From an uncultured Prevotella sp. (GTDB lineage Bacteria; Bacteroidota; Bacteroidia; Bacteroidales; Bacteroidaceae): a stretch of 23,163 bases of DNA. The notes beneath the pieces are model-generated. The model saw only the letters and a program-made list of their open reading frames with translations. It searched no databases and had not been told where the DNA came from. Position numbers and translations under genes: made by a program. Numbering within the stretch: the stretch's first letter is position 1; the number at the start of each line of letters is the position of its first letter. Below, in pieces: positions 1 through 7,353 of this stretch. The stretch lies in the NCBI GenBank assembly GCA_900314365.1, contig OMVH01000003.1, forward strand, positions 1 through 23,163, written 5' to 3'.

Positions 1-7
1 TGTCCAC

Positions 8-44
8 TGCAGGGTGCGGCCCTCGTGGCCGTCCGCAAGCAGCG
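8..44. repeat. Interspersed GC-rich repeat, copy 1
   Basis: This 37-nt stretch, with core GCAGGGTGCGGCCCT then CCGTCCGC, recurs at 16759-16795 with 33 of 37 positions matching. Both copies lie outside the convincing genes and both sit beside other repeat structures. The internal GCGGCC and GGCCGTCCGC parts can pair as a short bulged hairpin. It looks like a member of a dispersed intergenic repeat family. The copy lies near the window edge, so its left limit is not known. Confidence 0.6.
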
Positions 45-146
45 AATGTTGAAGGCGTGAGAGACTCTCTTGACTTGGCCAATGCGTCACCACCCCCCTC
101 AAAGGATTATAACTGATTGACATAGGAAAAAGGTGATGGAAAATAG

Positions 147-270
147 TCATTGACAGGCTTCCGCTCTCAATGGAGCTATGAGGCTAAATTTGCGGGATTG
201 CCTTACGAGCAAGCTCGACGGCTATCCCGCAGATTTATCCTCACCCCTACGGGGCAAAGCCTGTCCATGA
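147..270. repeat. 124-bp palindromic element with cloverleaf folding potential
   Basis: The ends 147-160 and 257-270 form a 14-nt terminal inverted repeat (TCATTGACAGGCTT against the complement of AAGCCTGTCCATGA, one mismatch). Inside, 179-198 pairs with 224-243 over 20 positions with one C/T mismatch and one G-T pair. The tip of this stem holds a GAGC/GCTC mini-hairpin. Between the outer and central stems are two side hairpins: GCTC/GAGC at 163-176 and CCCC-TAC-GGGG at 244-254. The whole is a four-stem cloverleaf-like cruciform. It could be a small non-autonomous mobile element (MITE or REP/BIME type), a structured RNA, or a terminator complex. No transposase is nearby and no target-site duplication was recognised. 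Confidence 0.7.
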
Positions 271-394
271 CGAAAATCGCTTCGCGTAAAATTGCACCTG
301 CGGTGCATAAAATAGATAGTAATTCTTCAATCGGAAACAAAGAATCGGCACACCGGATAACCCCAGTGCTTGGATGACTCGGCACACTTGGTTT
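271..394. other. Intergenic spacer with a small hairpin
   Basis: No gene is supported between the palindromic element and the end of the DUF2490 gene. TGCACC-TGC-GGTGCA at 293-307 is a perfect 6-bp hairpin and may belong to the same repeat patch. The short motif TCGGCACAC occurs twice in direct orientation near 345 and 375. No terminator with a clear T-run was found for the DUF2490 gene that ends here. Confidence 0.4.
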
Positions 395-1156
395 CTAAAA
401 ATTGTACTTGTAGCTTGCGCAGACGATGTGCATGTCGGTGTCGTCGTTATCGCTCATGTCCTCAAAACGGTAGAAGACTCCTAAGGAGTGGTGACTGGTG
501 GTGTTCCATTCCAGTCCTGCAGTGTATCGAGTCTTCTCTATGTCCCAGTTGTTGTAGAGTTCTACGCTTATGTATGGCGTGAGTGGGACTGTGCTGAAGG
601 CGTAATCAATCTCTATTCGGCTACGGAGTACGTTCTTTCCCTTACCGTTGTAAGTAACACTGCCGACAATGTCTTCCGCTGCGTTTTCGCAGTTAGTGGT
701 GATTGTCTTTTCAGGCTGATAGGTATACTGCCACCGTTCGCGCAGAGAGAATGTCCAATTCTTTGTGGTGTACTGTCCGGTAAGGTCGAAGTGGATTCTG
801 TGTCGCGGGAGCCAGAAGCTTATGTTTGGGCTTGAACTACCATCCTCGCAGGTGTTCTCATACTCCCGGCGGTCGTACAGGAACTGATAGCCCGCCCTGG
901 CTTTAAGCCACGTTGCGATGCGGTACTGCCCGTACAGGCCTGCGGCCCATCTCGATGTCTGCGAGGCCTTGTTGCTTGTGCGCAACTCGGCTTCCAGCCC
1001 AGCGTTCCATCGTTGATTCAGTTTTTTCTCTGCGCCTATTTCTGTCCAAAGACCAAAGTCGGAATTGTCCTGGGACGACATGGGCAAGGCTGAAATGGTC
1101 AGTGTCATGGCGAGCAACGTTTTTATCAACGTGCTACCTTGTGTCGCTTTCTTCAT
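395..1156 (-). CDS. DUF2490 family outer-membrane beta-barrel protein
   Basis: The 253-residue protein starts with a basic stretch and hydrophobic core (about residues 10-28) that fits a signal peptide. The mature part has alternating aromatic and polar residues and ends in Phe, with final residues YKYNF, as expected for an outer-membrane beta-barrel. The phrases FGLWTEIGAEKKLNQRWNAG near the N-terminus and SLGVFYRFEDM near the C-terminus are typical of DUF2490 proteins, common and uncharacterised in Bacteroidota. The ATG at 1156 lies only 27 nt after the Nudix gene on the same strand, so the two are probably co-transcribed. The molecular role is unknown; a structural or transport role in the outer membrane is inference. 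Confidence 0.8.
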   Translation of the reverse strand: MKKATQGSTLIKTLLAMTLTISALPMSSQDNSDFGLWTEIGAEKKLNQRWNAGLEAELRTSNKASQTSRWAAGLYGQYRIATWLKARAGYQFLYDRREYENTCEDGSSSPNISFWLPRHRIHFDLTGQYTTKNWTFSLRERWQYTYQPEKTITTNCENAAEDIVGSVTYNGKGKNVLRSRIEIDYAFSTVPLTPYISVELYNNWDIEKTRYTAGLEWNTTSHHSLGVFYRFEDMSDNDDTDMHIVCASYKYNF

Positions 1157-1183
1157 ATCTTTCGGTCTTGTCGTTTTAGATTG

Positions 1184-1717
1184 CTATCTTTCCTCCCATA
1201 GTCGTTCCTTCAGAAAACGAGTCAGTCCGCGGCGGATGGACTTCAGTCCGAACTCTTCCACTGACAGTTTCTCAATGGGTAGGAAGCTGCATGCGGCAGC
1301 GTCGTCGGCAGCTTTCAGTGTGTCAAGACTTGCCACTTCACAGCGGAAGAAGAAGTCGAGCGTGGGTACGTCGAAGCCGCTGAAGCGATAGGTGTTGGGA
1401 TAACTGAAAAGATAGCGTGTCGCGGTGACCTTCAGTCCTGTCTCTTCCCAAACCTCGCGTGCCACCCCTTGCTCCACGGTCTCGCCTATGTCGGTGAATC
1501 CGCCCGGAAGGTCAAGTGTTCCACGCCCCGGCTCCCTGCCGCGCCGCTCGACGAGCAGACCACCTTTACCATCAGTGATGAAGGCCACGGTAGCCGCACT
1601 GGGATTAAGGTAATACACAAAACCACAGTCGGTACAGCGGCGGCTCTTGGAGTCGTTCTCTGCGAAGTGACAGCTTCCGCAAACAGGGCAGAATTTGAAA
1701 AGATGAAGAGGATGCAT
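1184..1717 (-). CDS. Nudix hydrolase with N-terminal zinc ribbon
   Basis: The 177-residue protein has two CxxC pairs (Cys10/13 and Cys28/31) that form a zinc ribbon. A canonical Nudix box follows at residues 73-95 (G-x5-E-x7-REVWEETGL), supplying the metal-binding glutamates. Nudix enzymes hydrolyse nucleoside diphosphates linked to another group. A zinc ribbon in front of the Nudix domain is also seen in NudC-type NADH pyrophosphatases, but this protein is shorter than NudC and I do not see the NudC-specific SQPWPFPxS motif, so the substrate is open. It is likely cytoplasmic. It heads a two-gene minus-strand unit with the DUF2490 gene and is divergent from the esterase gene at 1826. Confidence 0.88.
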   Translation of the reverse strand: MHPLHLFKFCPVCGSCHFAENDSKSRRCTDCGFVYYLNPSAATVAFITDGKGGLLVERRGREPGRGTLDLPGGFTDIGETVEQGVAREVWEETGLKVTATRYLFSYPNTYRFSGFDVPTLDFFFRCEVASLDTLKAADDAAACSFLPIEKLSVEEFGLKSIRRGLTRFLKERLWEER

Positions 1718-1784
1718 AGTTTTAATTAATGTTGTAACTTGGGCTTTTGCTCGTTTTTTCGGTGCAATGATAATAAAATTATAT

Positions 1785-1792
1785 TACCTTTG
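1785..1792 (+). promoter_or_regulatory. Bacteroidota-type -7 box upstream of the esterase pair
   Basis: TACCTTTG matches the Bacteroidota -7 consensus TAnnTTTG and sits 33 nt before the ATG at 1826. No TTG is found at the expected -33 distance, so the match rests on the -7 box and position alone. Confidence 0.5.
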
Positions 1793-1825
1793 CAAGTATA
1801 AACCCAATAAAAACCATTTGCAAGC

Positions 1826-2653
1826 ATGATGAAGACTTCAAAACTCCTTCTTTCAGCAGTGATGCTCCTCATGCCTTTAGGCATGTCGGCACAGCGCCAT
1901 TTCGAGCAGAACCTTTGGACGGGAAATGCCCCATATCCAACCTCAGATGCTGCTGACACTGCTAAGGTGAAGGTGTTTCTACCCAACGAGAAGAAGGCCA
2001 CAGGACGTGCCGTAATCATCTGTCCTGGGGGCAGCTACCGGAATCTGTCGATGAACAACGAGGGCGTGAACTGGGCCGGATGGCTCAATAATCAAGGTAT
2101 TGCCGCCATTGTACTGAAATACCGCATGCCCCACGGACAGACAATGGCTCCTGTCAGCGACGCAGAGGAGGCCATAAGACTCGTCCGGCGTAATGCGGCA
2201 GCTTGGCATATCAACCGTCAGGACGTAGGCATCATGGGCTTCTCGGCCGGCGGACATCTTGCTTCCACCATCGCCACACACAGCAAAATGGAGGCAAAGC
2301 CCGATTTCCAGATACTCTTCTATCCCGTCATCACCATGATGCCGGGCTACACCCATCAGGACTCCCACAACAATCTCCTTGGCTCTGACGCTCATAAGAA
2401 GGAAGAACGTGAGTACAGCAACGACCAGCAGGTGACGCGGGTCACACCGCGCGCTTTCATCGCTCTCTCCGATGACGACGACATCGTGCAGCCTGCAAAT
2501 GGTGTGAACTACTACGTGGAGCTCTATCGGCACGACGTACCCTCAACGCTGCATGTCTATCCTGGCGGCGGACACGGATGGGGCATGAGTGCTGATTTCC
2601 GCTATCATGTGGAGATGCTGCTCGACTTGAAGGCCTGGCTCAGCAGCTTCTGA
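1826..2653 (+). CDS. Secreted alpha/beta hydrolase, BD-FAE-like esterase (paralogue 1)
   Basis: The 275-residue protein starts with a signal peptide ending near SAQ at about residue 22, so it is exported. The fold markers are CPGGSYRNLSM (oxyanion-hole loop), the nucleophile elbow GFSAGGH with Ser140, an acidic cluster at Asp216-219, and His250 in GGGHGWGM. This order fits the alpha/beta hydrolases related to Bacteroidetes-derived feruloyl or acetyl esterases (BD-FAE group), which remove ester side groups from plant polysaccharides. It is followed after 72 nt by a close paralogue in the same direction. A hairpin at 2660-2689 lies between them and may reduce read-through. The exact substrate cannot be read from sequence. 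An alternative ATG lies three bases downstream. Confidence 0.85.
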   Translation: MMKTSKLLLSAVMLLMPLGMSAQRHFEQNLWTGNAPYPTSDAADTAKVKVFLPNEKKATGRAVIICPGGSYRNLSMNNEGVNWAGWLNNQGIAAIVLKYRMPHGQTMAPVSDAEEAIRLVRRNAAAWHINRQDVGIMGFSAGGHLASTIATHSKMEAKPDFQILFYPVITMMPGYTHQDSHNNLLGSDAHKKEEREYSNDQQVTRVTPRAFIALSDDDDIVQPANGVNYYVELYRHDVPSTLHVYPGGGHGWGMSADFRYHVEMLLDLKAWLSSF

Positions 2654-2659
2654 CCCCTA

Positions 2660-2689
2660 TGTGCGGTCCCGATGAAAAGGGATCGCACA
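2660..2689 (+). terminator. Hairpin between the two esterase genes
   Basis: TGTGCGGTCCC pairs with GGGATCGCACA (11 bp, one G-T pair) around an 8-nt loop, just after the first esterase stop codon. No T-run follows directly; a run of seven T appears about 22 nt further on. It may be an attenuator or a 3'-end stabilising hairpin rather than a full terminator. Confidence 0.5.
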
Positions 2690-2725
2690 CCCCATGAAGA
2701 AACACTATAATTTTTTTATACTGCA

Positions 2726-3550
2726 ATGAAAAAGACAACTTTCATGCTCGCCATCCTTCTGATGGCAATCGCTCCCTGCACTCGTGCGCAGAAATCGTTC
2801 GATGTGAATATCTGGCCCTCCGGCGCTCCTGTGAGCAATGGCATAAAGGACGATGTGGCAAAAATCAATGTGAATCTGCCAGCTGACAAGGGCAATCGGG
2901 GCCGTGCCGTGCTCATCTGTCCGGGCGGCGGCTATGGCGGACTGGCTATGGACAATGAGGGTACCAACTGGATTGACTTCTTCCGCAATCAGGGCATAGC
3001 CGCCATTGTGCTCACCTACCGTATGCCTCACGGTGTGAAGGAAGTGCCCATTGGTGATGCCGAAGAGGCTATGCGCATCATCCGTCGCCATGCCTCGGAG
3101 TGGAAGATTAATCCTTCCGATGTAGGCATTATGGGCTCGTCGGCAGGCGGGCATTTAGCTTCGACGCTCAGCACGCACAGCAAGGCTGACGCACGTCCTA
3201 ATTTCCAGATCCTTTTCTACCCTGTCATCACAATGGACAGGAGCTACACCCACATGGGCTCACACGACAATCTCTTGGGTAAGGATGCCTCCAAGGAGAT
3301 GGAGAAACTCTACAGCAATGAGCTTCAGGTGACTCCGCAGACACCGCAGGCTTTTATCACGGTAGGCTCGGACGACGGTCTCGTGCCACCCATGAACAGC
3401 ATCAACTACTACACGGCTTTGCTGCGCAACCATGTGCCGGCATCGATGTTTGTTTATAACAACGGTCCTCATGGCTACGGTTCGCAGCGCTGGTTCCGCT
3501 ACACGCTTGAGATGCAGCTCGAGCTCAAGGCTTGGCTGGCCAGTTTCTAA
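2726..3550 (+). CDS. Secreted alpha/beta hydrolase, BD-FAE-like esterase (paralogue 2)
   Basis: This 274-residue protein is a tandem paralogue of the preceding gene; roughly half of the residues match and the lengths are nearly equal. A signal peptide ends near TRAQ at about residue 22. It keeps the CPGGGYGGLAM oxyanion loop, the nucleophile elbow GSSAGGH with Ser139, Asp216-217 in GSDDGLVPP, and His249 in NNGPHGYG. The second copy has GSS instead of GFS at the elbow, and NNGPHG instead of GGGHG around the histidine, so substrate preference may differ. The predicted role is export and cleavage of acyl esters, possibly feruloyl or acetyl groups on xylan. A strong hairpin closes the gene. No separate promoter match was found in the 72-nt gap. 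Confidence 0.85.
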   Translation: MKKTTFMLAILLMAIAPCTRAQKSFDVNIWPSGAPVSNGIKDDVAKINVNLPADKGNRGRAVLICPGGGYGGLAMDNEGTNWIDFFRNQGIAAIVLTYRMPHGVKEVPIGDAEEAMRIIRRHASEWKINPSDVGIMGSSAGGHLASTLSTHSKADARPNFQILFYPVITMDRSYTHMGSHDNLLGKDASKEMEKLYSNELQVTPQTPQAFITVGSDDGLVPPMNSINYYTALLRNHVPASMFVYNNGPHGYGSQRWFRYTLEMQLELKAWLASF

Positions 3551-3573
3551 GGTGATTATAAGAGCTGAAAGAA

Positions 3574-3612
3574 AAACGGCAGGCAATGCTTCTTTAGCAT
3601 GGCCTGCCGTTT
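3574..3612. terminator. Strong bidirectional terminator hairpin
   Basis: AAACGGCAGGC pairs with GCCTGCCGTTT and the stem extends to ATGCT/AGCAT with a single A/G mismatch, leaving a very short loop. A-rich sequence before and a short T-run after allow use from both strands. It lies between the convergent esterase gene (plus, ends 3550) and S41 protease gene (minus, ends 3659). Confidence 0.85.
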
Positions 3613-3658
3613 GCGTAGGGTGAGCTTCCTGCTTCACTCCTTGTAGTGTCCACTGTCC

Positions 3659-5257
3659 TTAGTGGATGACTTCAATGGCTTTCTTCACTACGGGATTCAT
3701 CTCATTAATGATTTCAAAGTATTCGCTCATGTCCCACAGGTCGCGCGCTATGAGAGCCTTGAGCTGTAGTCTCATTACCTCTAATGTGCGTTGCAGCTCT
3801 TTGTCGTCCTTGGCCTTTATCTTTTGCTTCTCGCCTTCGGCCAGTACCTCGTCAATGAGCTGTTGGGGCACCGTGAAACTCTTCTTGAAGGAGCCGAAGG
3901 TGGGATAGTTCTCGTGCAACCACTTGCGGTTGTTGTCCACATAACGCAGGTTGGCATTGAGTATGATGCTCTTGGCTGCAAGCTTCCGGTACATGGGTGG
4001 GTAGAGAGCTGTGTCGAGAGGTACGAAGAAATCGGGCATGATGCCACCGCCACCGTAGACTGTGCGGTGCTGCCGCAGTGTGCTGTATTTCAGCGAGTCG
4101 GAGAAATGAATGCTGTCAGCACTGTAAAGTTCTCCGTGCTTGAACCGCTTTTCTATGTCCTCGGCATAGTCGCGCAGGTCACCTTTCTCATAGGGCTTCT
4201 GTATGCAGCGTCCCGAGGGTGTGTAGTAGTGGGCGATGGTGAGCCTTATCATCGATCCGTCTTCGAAGCTGATGGGGCGTTGTACGAGCCCTTTGCCGAA
4301 GGTGCGTCTGCCCACCACTTGTCCTCTGTCCTGATCTTGCAGGGCTCCGGTGACAATCTCGGCTGCCGAGGCTGTGTATTCGTTGACCAGGACGATGACC
4401 TTTCCTGTGAGCAATTTGCCCTTGCCGTTGGCAGTGTAGTCCTTGCGCTCGGCCCGTCGGCCCTGCATGTAGACGATGAGATCGTTCTTGTGCAGGAACT
4501 CATTGGCTATCTGCACGGCCGCCTGGAGGTAGCCGCCCCCGTTCTCCTGGAGGTCGAGGATAAGGTCTTTCATGCCATGCTGCTTCAGCGAGTCCACGCT
4601 GGTCATGAACTCATTGTAGGTAGTGGCGCCGAAGCTGCTGATGCGAATATACCCCACATGAGGGCGAATCATGTAGGCGGCATCGAGGGTCCTGACGGGT
4701 ATCTTTGCACGGGTAACCGTGAAGGATAACTTGTCAGGTATGCCCCTGCGTACTATCTCTAGTCTTACCTTGGTGCCCCGCTTCCCACGCAGGCGCTTCA
4801 TTATCTCTTCGCGTGGCATCTTCACGCCGGCAATGGCCGTATCGTCGACGGTAACGATGCGGTCGCCGGCCAGTATGCCGACGCGCTCCGACGGACCGTT
4901 GGGTACCGGCTGGATGACCAACAGCGTGTCCTGCACCATATTAAATTGTACGCCGATGCCGTCGAAACTGCCTTCGAGAGGCTCGTTCAGCGATTTCGTC
5001 TCCTTCGCCGTTGTATAGGTGGAATGAGGGTCGAGCTTCTCAAGCATGCCGCGTATACCATCGTCGACGAGTTTGTGCTCGTCGAGTGTATCCACGTAGA
5101 GGTTCGTAATGGCCATCTCTGCTATCTGGAGCTTGCGCAGTGGTGAGTCTTTACCAAAGTTTATCTTGAGCTGGGCGCTTGCATCCGTGGCAGAGAATGC
5201 AAGCAGCAGGAATGTCAGCAAGAAGATGCTCTTCCTGAGGATGTGTGTACAGTTCAT
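3659..5257 (-). CDS. S41 family C-terminal processing peptidase with PDZ domain
   Basis: The 532-residue protein has a signal peptide (hydrophobic residues 11-29, DASAQ near the cleavage site), so it acts in the periplasm. A PDZ domain follows at about residues 90-180 (GIGVQFNM, GILAGDRIVTVDD). The S41 catalytic domain contains DLQENGGGYLQAA near 235-247, the catalytic serine at Ser297 in NEYTASAAE and the general-base lysine at Lys322 in FGKGLVQ. CtpA/Prc-type enzymes cleave the C-termini of exported proteins. A C-terminal extension of about 120 residues follows the protease core, which is usual for Bacteroidota members. It lies 59 nt after the topoisomerase gene on the same strand and ends at the bidirectional hairpin. 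Confidence 0.93.
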   Translation of the reverse strand: MNCTHILRKSIFLLTFLLLAFSATDASAQLKINFGKDSPLRKLQIAEMAITNLYVDTLDEHKLVDDGIRGMLEKLDPHSTYTTAKETKSLNEPLEGSFDGIGVQFNMVQDTLLVIQPVPNGPSERVGILAGDRIVTVDDTAIAGVKMPREEIMKRLRGKRGTKVRLEIVRRGIPDKLSFTVTRAKIPVRTLDAAYMIRPHVGYIRISSFGATTYNEFMTSVDSLKQHGMKDLILDLQENGGGYLQAAVQIANEFLHKNDLIVYMQGRRAERKDYTANGKGKLLTGKVIVLVNEYTASAAEIVTGALQDQDRGQVVGRRTFGKGLVQRPISFEDGSMIRLTIAHYYTPSGRCIQKPYEKGDLRDYAEDIEKRFKHGELYSADSIHFSDSLKYSTLRQHRTVYGGGGIMPDFFVPLDTALYPPMYRKLAAKSIILNANLRYVDNNRKWLHENYPTFGSFKKSFTVPQQLIDEVLAEGEKQKIKAKDDKELQRTLEVMRLQLKALIARDLWDMSEYFEIINEMNPVVKKAIEVIH

Positions 5258-5316
5258 ATTTTCTTTCTATACTTTTGTAGAATGAGTCTGAAGACGGCGT
5301 TGCCTTGGGAAGGAAA

Positions 5317-7290
5317 TCAGAATTTCTCCTCTTCCTCGGGCAGGTCTTCTTCTATCACAAGATTATTGATGATGAAGTTCTGACGCTCCATAGAGTTCTT
5401 GCCCATGTAGTATTCGAGGAGCTTCTGCACTTGGTCATTCTTGTGGAGTGTCACTTGTTCCAACCGCATATCGGGGCCGATGAAATGGACAAATTCGTCG
5501 GGGGAGATTTCACCCAATCCTTTGAATCGTGTAATCTCCGGGTCGGGTCCCAGACTCCCTATGGCTTCGCGCCGTTCCTCGTCGCTGTAGCAGTAGAGCG
5601 TTATCATGTCGCTCTTCTTGTCCTTAGCTGATAGCTTGGCATCGTAGTCGGCAATGACCTTTTTGTTCTTAATCTTCGACCGTTTGTTTCTAACGCGGAA
5701 CAGAGGTGTCTGCAGCACGTAGACATGACCTTTCTTGATGAGCTCGGGGTAGAACTGCAAGAAGAAGGTGATGATGAGCAATCGGATGTGCATGCCGTCG
5801 ACATCGGCATCGGTGGCCACAATGACCTTGTTGTAGCGAAGATCGTCAAGTCCGTCTTCAATGTTGAGGGCAGCTTGCAGAAGGTTGAACTCCTCGTTTT
5901 CGTAGACCACCTTTTTTGTGAGACCGTATGAGTTGAGGGGCTTACCTCTGAGTGAGAATACGGCTTGCGTGTTGACATCCCGGCTTTTGGTGATACTGCC
6001 GCTTGCAGAGTCGCCCTCGGTGATGAAGATGGATGATTCCTCCTTGCGGTTGTTCTTGGCATCGTTGAAGTGGATGCGGCAGTCGCGGAGCTTGCGGTTA
6101 TGGAGGTTGGCCTTTTTGGCCCGTTCGCGTGCAAGCTTTGTTACTCCGGCCATAGCCTTGCGCTCGTGCTCACTCTCCTTTATCTTTGCCTCCATGATGT
6201 CGGCGCAGTCCTCTTTGTGTATATGTAGATAATTGTCGACCTCACGCTTGATGAAGTCGCCTACATATTTGTTTACCGTCTCGCCGCCTGGTGCCATCAG
6301 CGTGGAGCCAAGCTTTATCTTTGTCTGACTCTCGAAGACGGGCTCTTCCACATTGATTGCAATGGCACCCACGATACCGTTGCGGATGTCGGCATATTCA
6401 TATTTGCCAAAGAACTCCTTAATGGTCTTGGCGATGTGCTCCTTGAAGGCTGTCTGGTGGGTTCCTCCCTGTGTGGTGTGCTGTCCGTTCACGAACGAGT
6501 AGTATTCCTCCCCGTACTGATTGGTGTGAGTGAAGGCTATCTCGATGTCCTCGCCTTTAATGTGAACGATGGGGTAGAGGCCTTCGGTGGTCATGTTGTC
6601 CACCAACAGGTCCTGCAATCCGTTGCGGCTGCGAATACGGCGGCCGTTGTACATGATGGTAAGGCCCGTGTTGAGGTAGGTGTAGTTACGGAGCATGGTT
6701 TCCACGATGTCGTCGTGGAAGCTGTAGTTCTTAAAGAGAGTATTGTCGGGCTCAAAGAATATGAAAGTACCGTTCTCGTCCTCCGTGGTCTCTGTATGGT
6801 CTTCTTTCTTGACGCCACGTTCAAAGACGAGCGACCTTACCTTGCCTTCGCGGTAGGACTTCACTTCGAAGCGCGCGCTGAGGGCGTTGACGGCTTTGAT
6901 ACCGACACCATTGAGTCCGACGCTTTTCTTAAAGGCCTTGGAGTCGTATTTGCCGCCTGTGTTGAGCACGCTCACGGCTTCCACAAGTTTTCCCTGAGGT
7001 ATGCCGCGCCCATAGTCGCGCACGCTTACCCTAAGGTTGTCGTCGATGTCTACCTCTATCCTGTCGCCGGCGTTCATCTTGAATTCGTCAATTGAGTTGT
7101 CGATGACCTCTTTGAGCAGCACGTAAATGCCGTCCTCGGGCAGAGAGCCGTCGCCAAGCCGCCCGATGTACATACCGGGGCGCGTGCGCACGTGCTCCAT
7201 GTCACTCAGGTGGCGTATGTTGTCGTCGGTATAGCTTACCGACGGGGCCTGCTGAGGCATCTCCATGTCGTTTGTGTTCTTGTCGTCCAT
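5317..7290 (-). CDS. parE: DNA topoisomerase IV subunit B (type IIA, ATPase subunit)
   Basis: The 657-residue protein carries the GHKL ATPase signature: Glu61/Asn65 in KEVIDNS, the RDYGRGIP loop near 92-99 and GLNGVGIKAVNALS at 125-138. The transducer domain follows. The TOPRIM metal site has Glu425 in EGDSASG and the DxDxD motif Asp494/496/498. It works with ParC (not in this window) to decatenate chromosomes. Its length is close to that of ParE and shorter than typical GyrB of this phylum; the RTRPGMYIG start is shared by both, so ParE is preferred on length and neighbours. It lies 63 nt after the GNAT-like gene and probably shares that promoter. Confidence 0.93.
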   Translation of the reverse strand: MDDKNTNDMEMPQQAPSVSYTDDNIRHLSDMEHVRTRPGMYIGRLGDGSLPEDGIYVLLKEVIDNSIDEFKMNAGDRIEVDIDDNLRVSVRDYGRGIPQGKLVEAVSVLNTGGKYDSKAFKKSVGLNGVGIKAVNALSARFEVKSYREGKVRSLVFERGVKKEDHTETTEDENGTFIFFEPDNTLFKNYSFHDDIVETMLRNYTYLNTGLTIMYNGRRIRSRNGLQDLLVDNMTTEGLYPIVHIKGEDIEIAFTHTNQYGEEYYSFVNGQHTTQGGTHQTAFKEHIAKTIKEFFGKYEYADIRNGIVGAIAINVEEPVFESQTKIKLGSTLMAPGGETVNKYVGDFIKREVDNYLHIHKEDCADIMEAKIKESEHERKAMAGVTKLARERAKKANLHNRKLRDCRIHFNDAKNNRKEESSIFITEGDSASGSITKSRDVNTQAVFSLRGKPLNSYGLTKKVVYENEEFNLLQAALNIEDGLDDLRYNKVIVATDADVDGMHIRLLIITFFLQFYPELIKKGHVYVLQTPLFRVRNKRSKIKNKKVIADYDAKLSAKDKKSDMITLYCYSDEERREAIGSLGPDPEITRFKGLGEISPDEFVHFIGPDMRLEQVTLHKNDQVQKLLEYYMGKNSMERQNFIINNLVIEEDLPEEEEKF

Positions 7291-7353
7291 GATGCTGATG
7301 GTGTTATCCTTCCTGTAGATAATATTCTGTCTTGTTTGGGACTTGCTGTGGCC

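Noticed and set aside
150..377. 75-codon open frame near the left edge
   Set aside because: It runs through the 124-bp palindromic element, whose inverted repeats explain the sequence better than coding does.
3791..4729. 312-codon plus-strand open frame
   Set aside because: It is antisense to the S41 protease gene, whose motifs (Ser297, Lys322, PDZ) are clear. The translation has no family features and reflects GC-rich codon use on the other strand.
5270..5277. TACTTTTG promoter-like match on the plus strand
   Set aside because: It points into the antisense of parE with no plus-strand gene downstream and no -33 box considered convincing; chance match.
6436..7095. 219-codon plus-strand open frame
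   Set aside because: It lies entirely antisense to parE in its conserved ATPase region and shows no recognisable motif.
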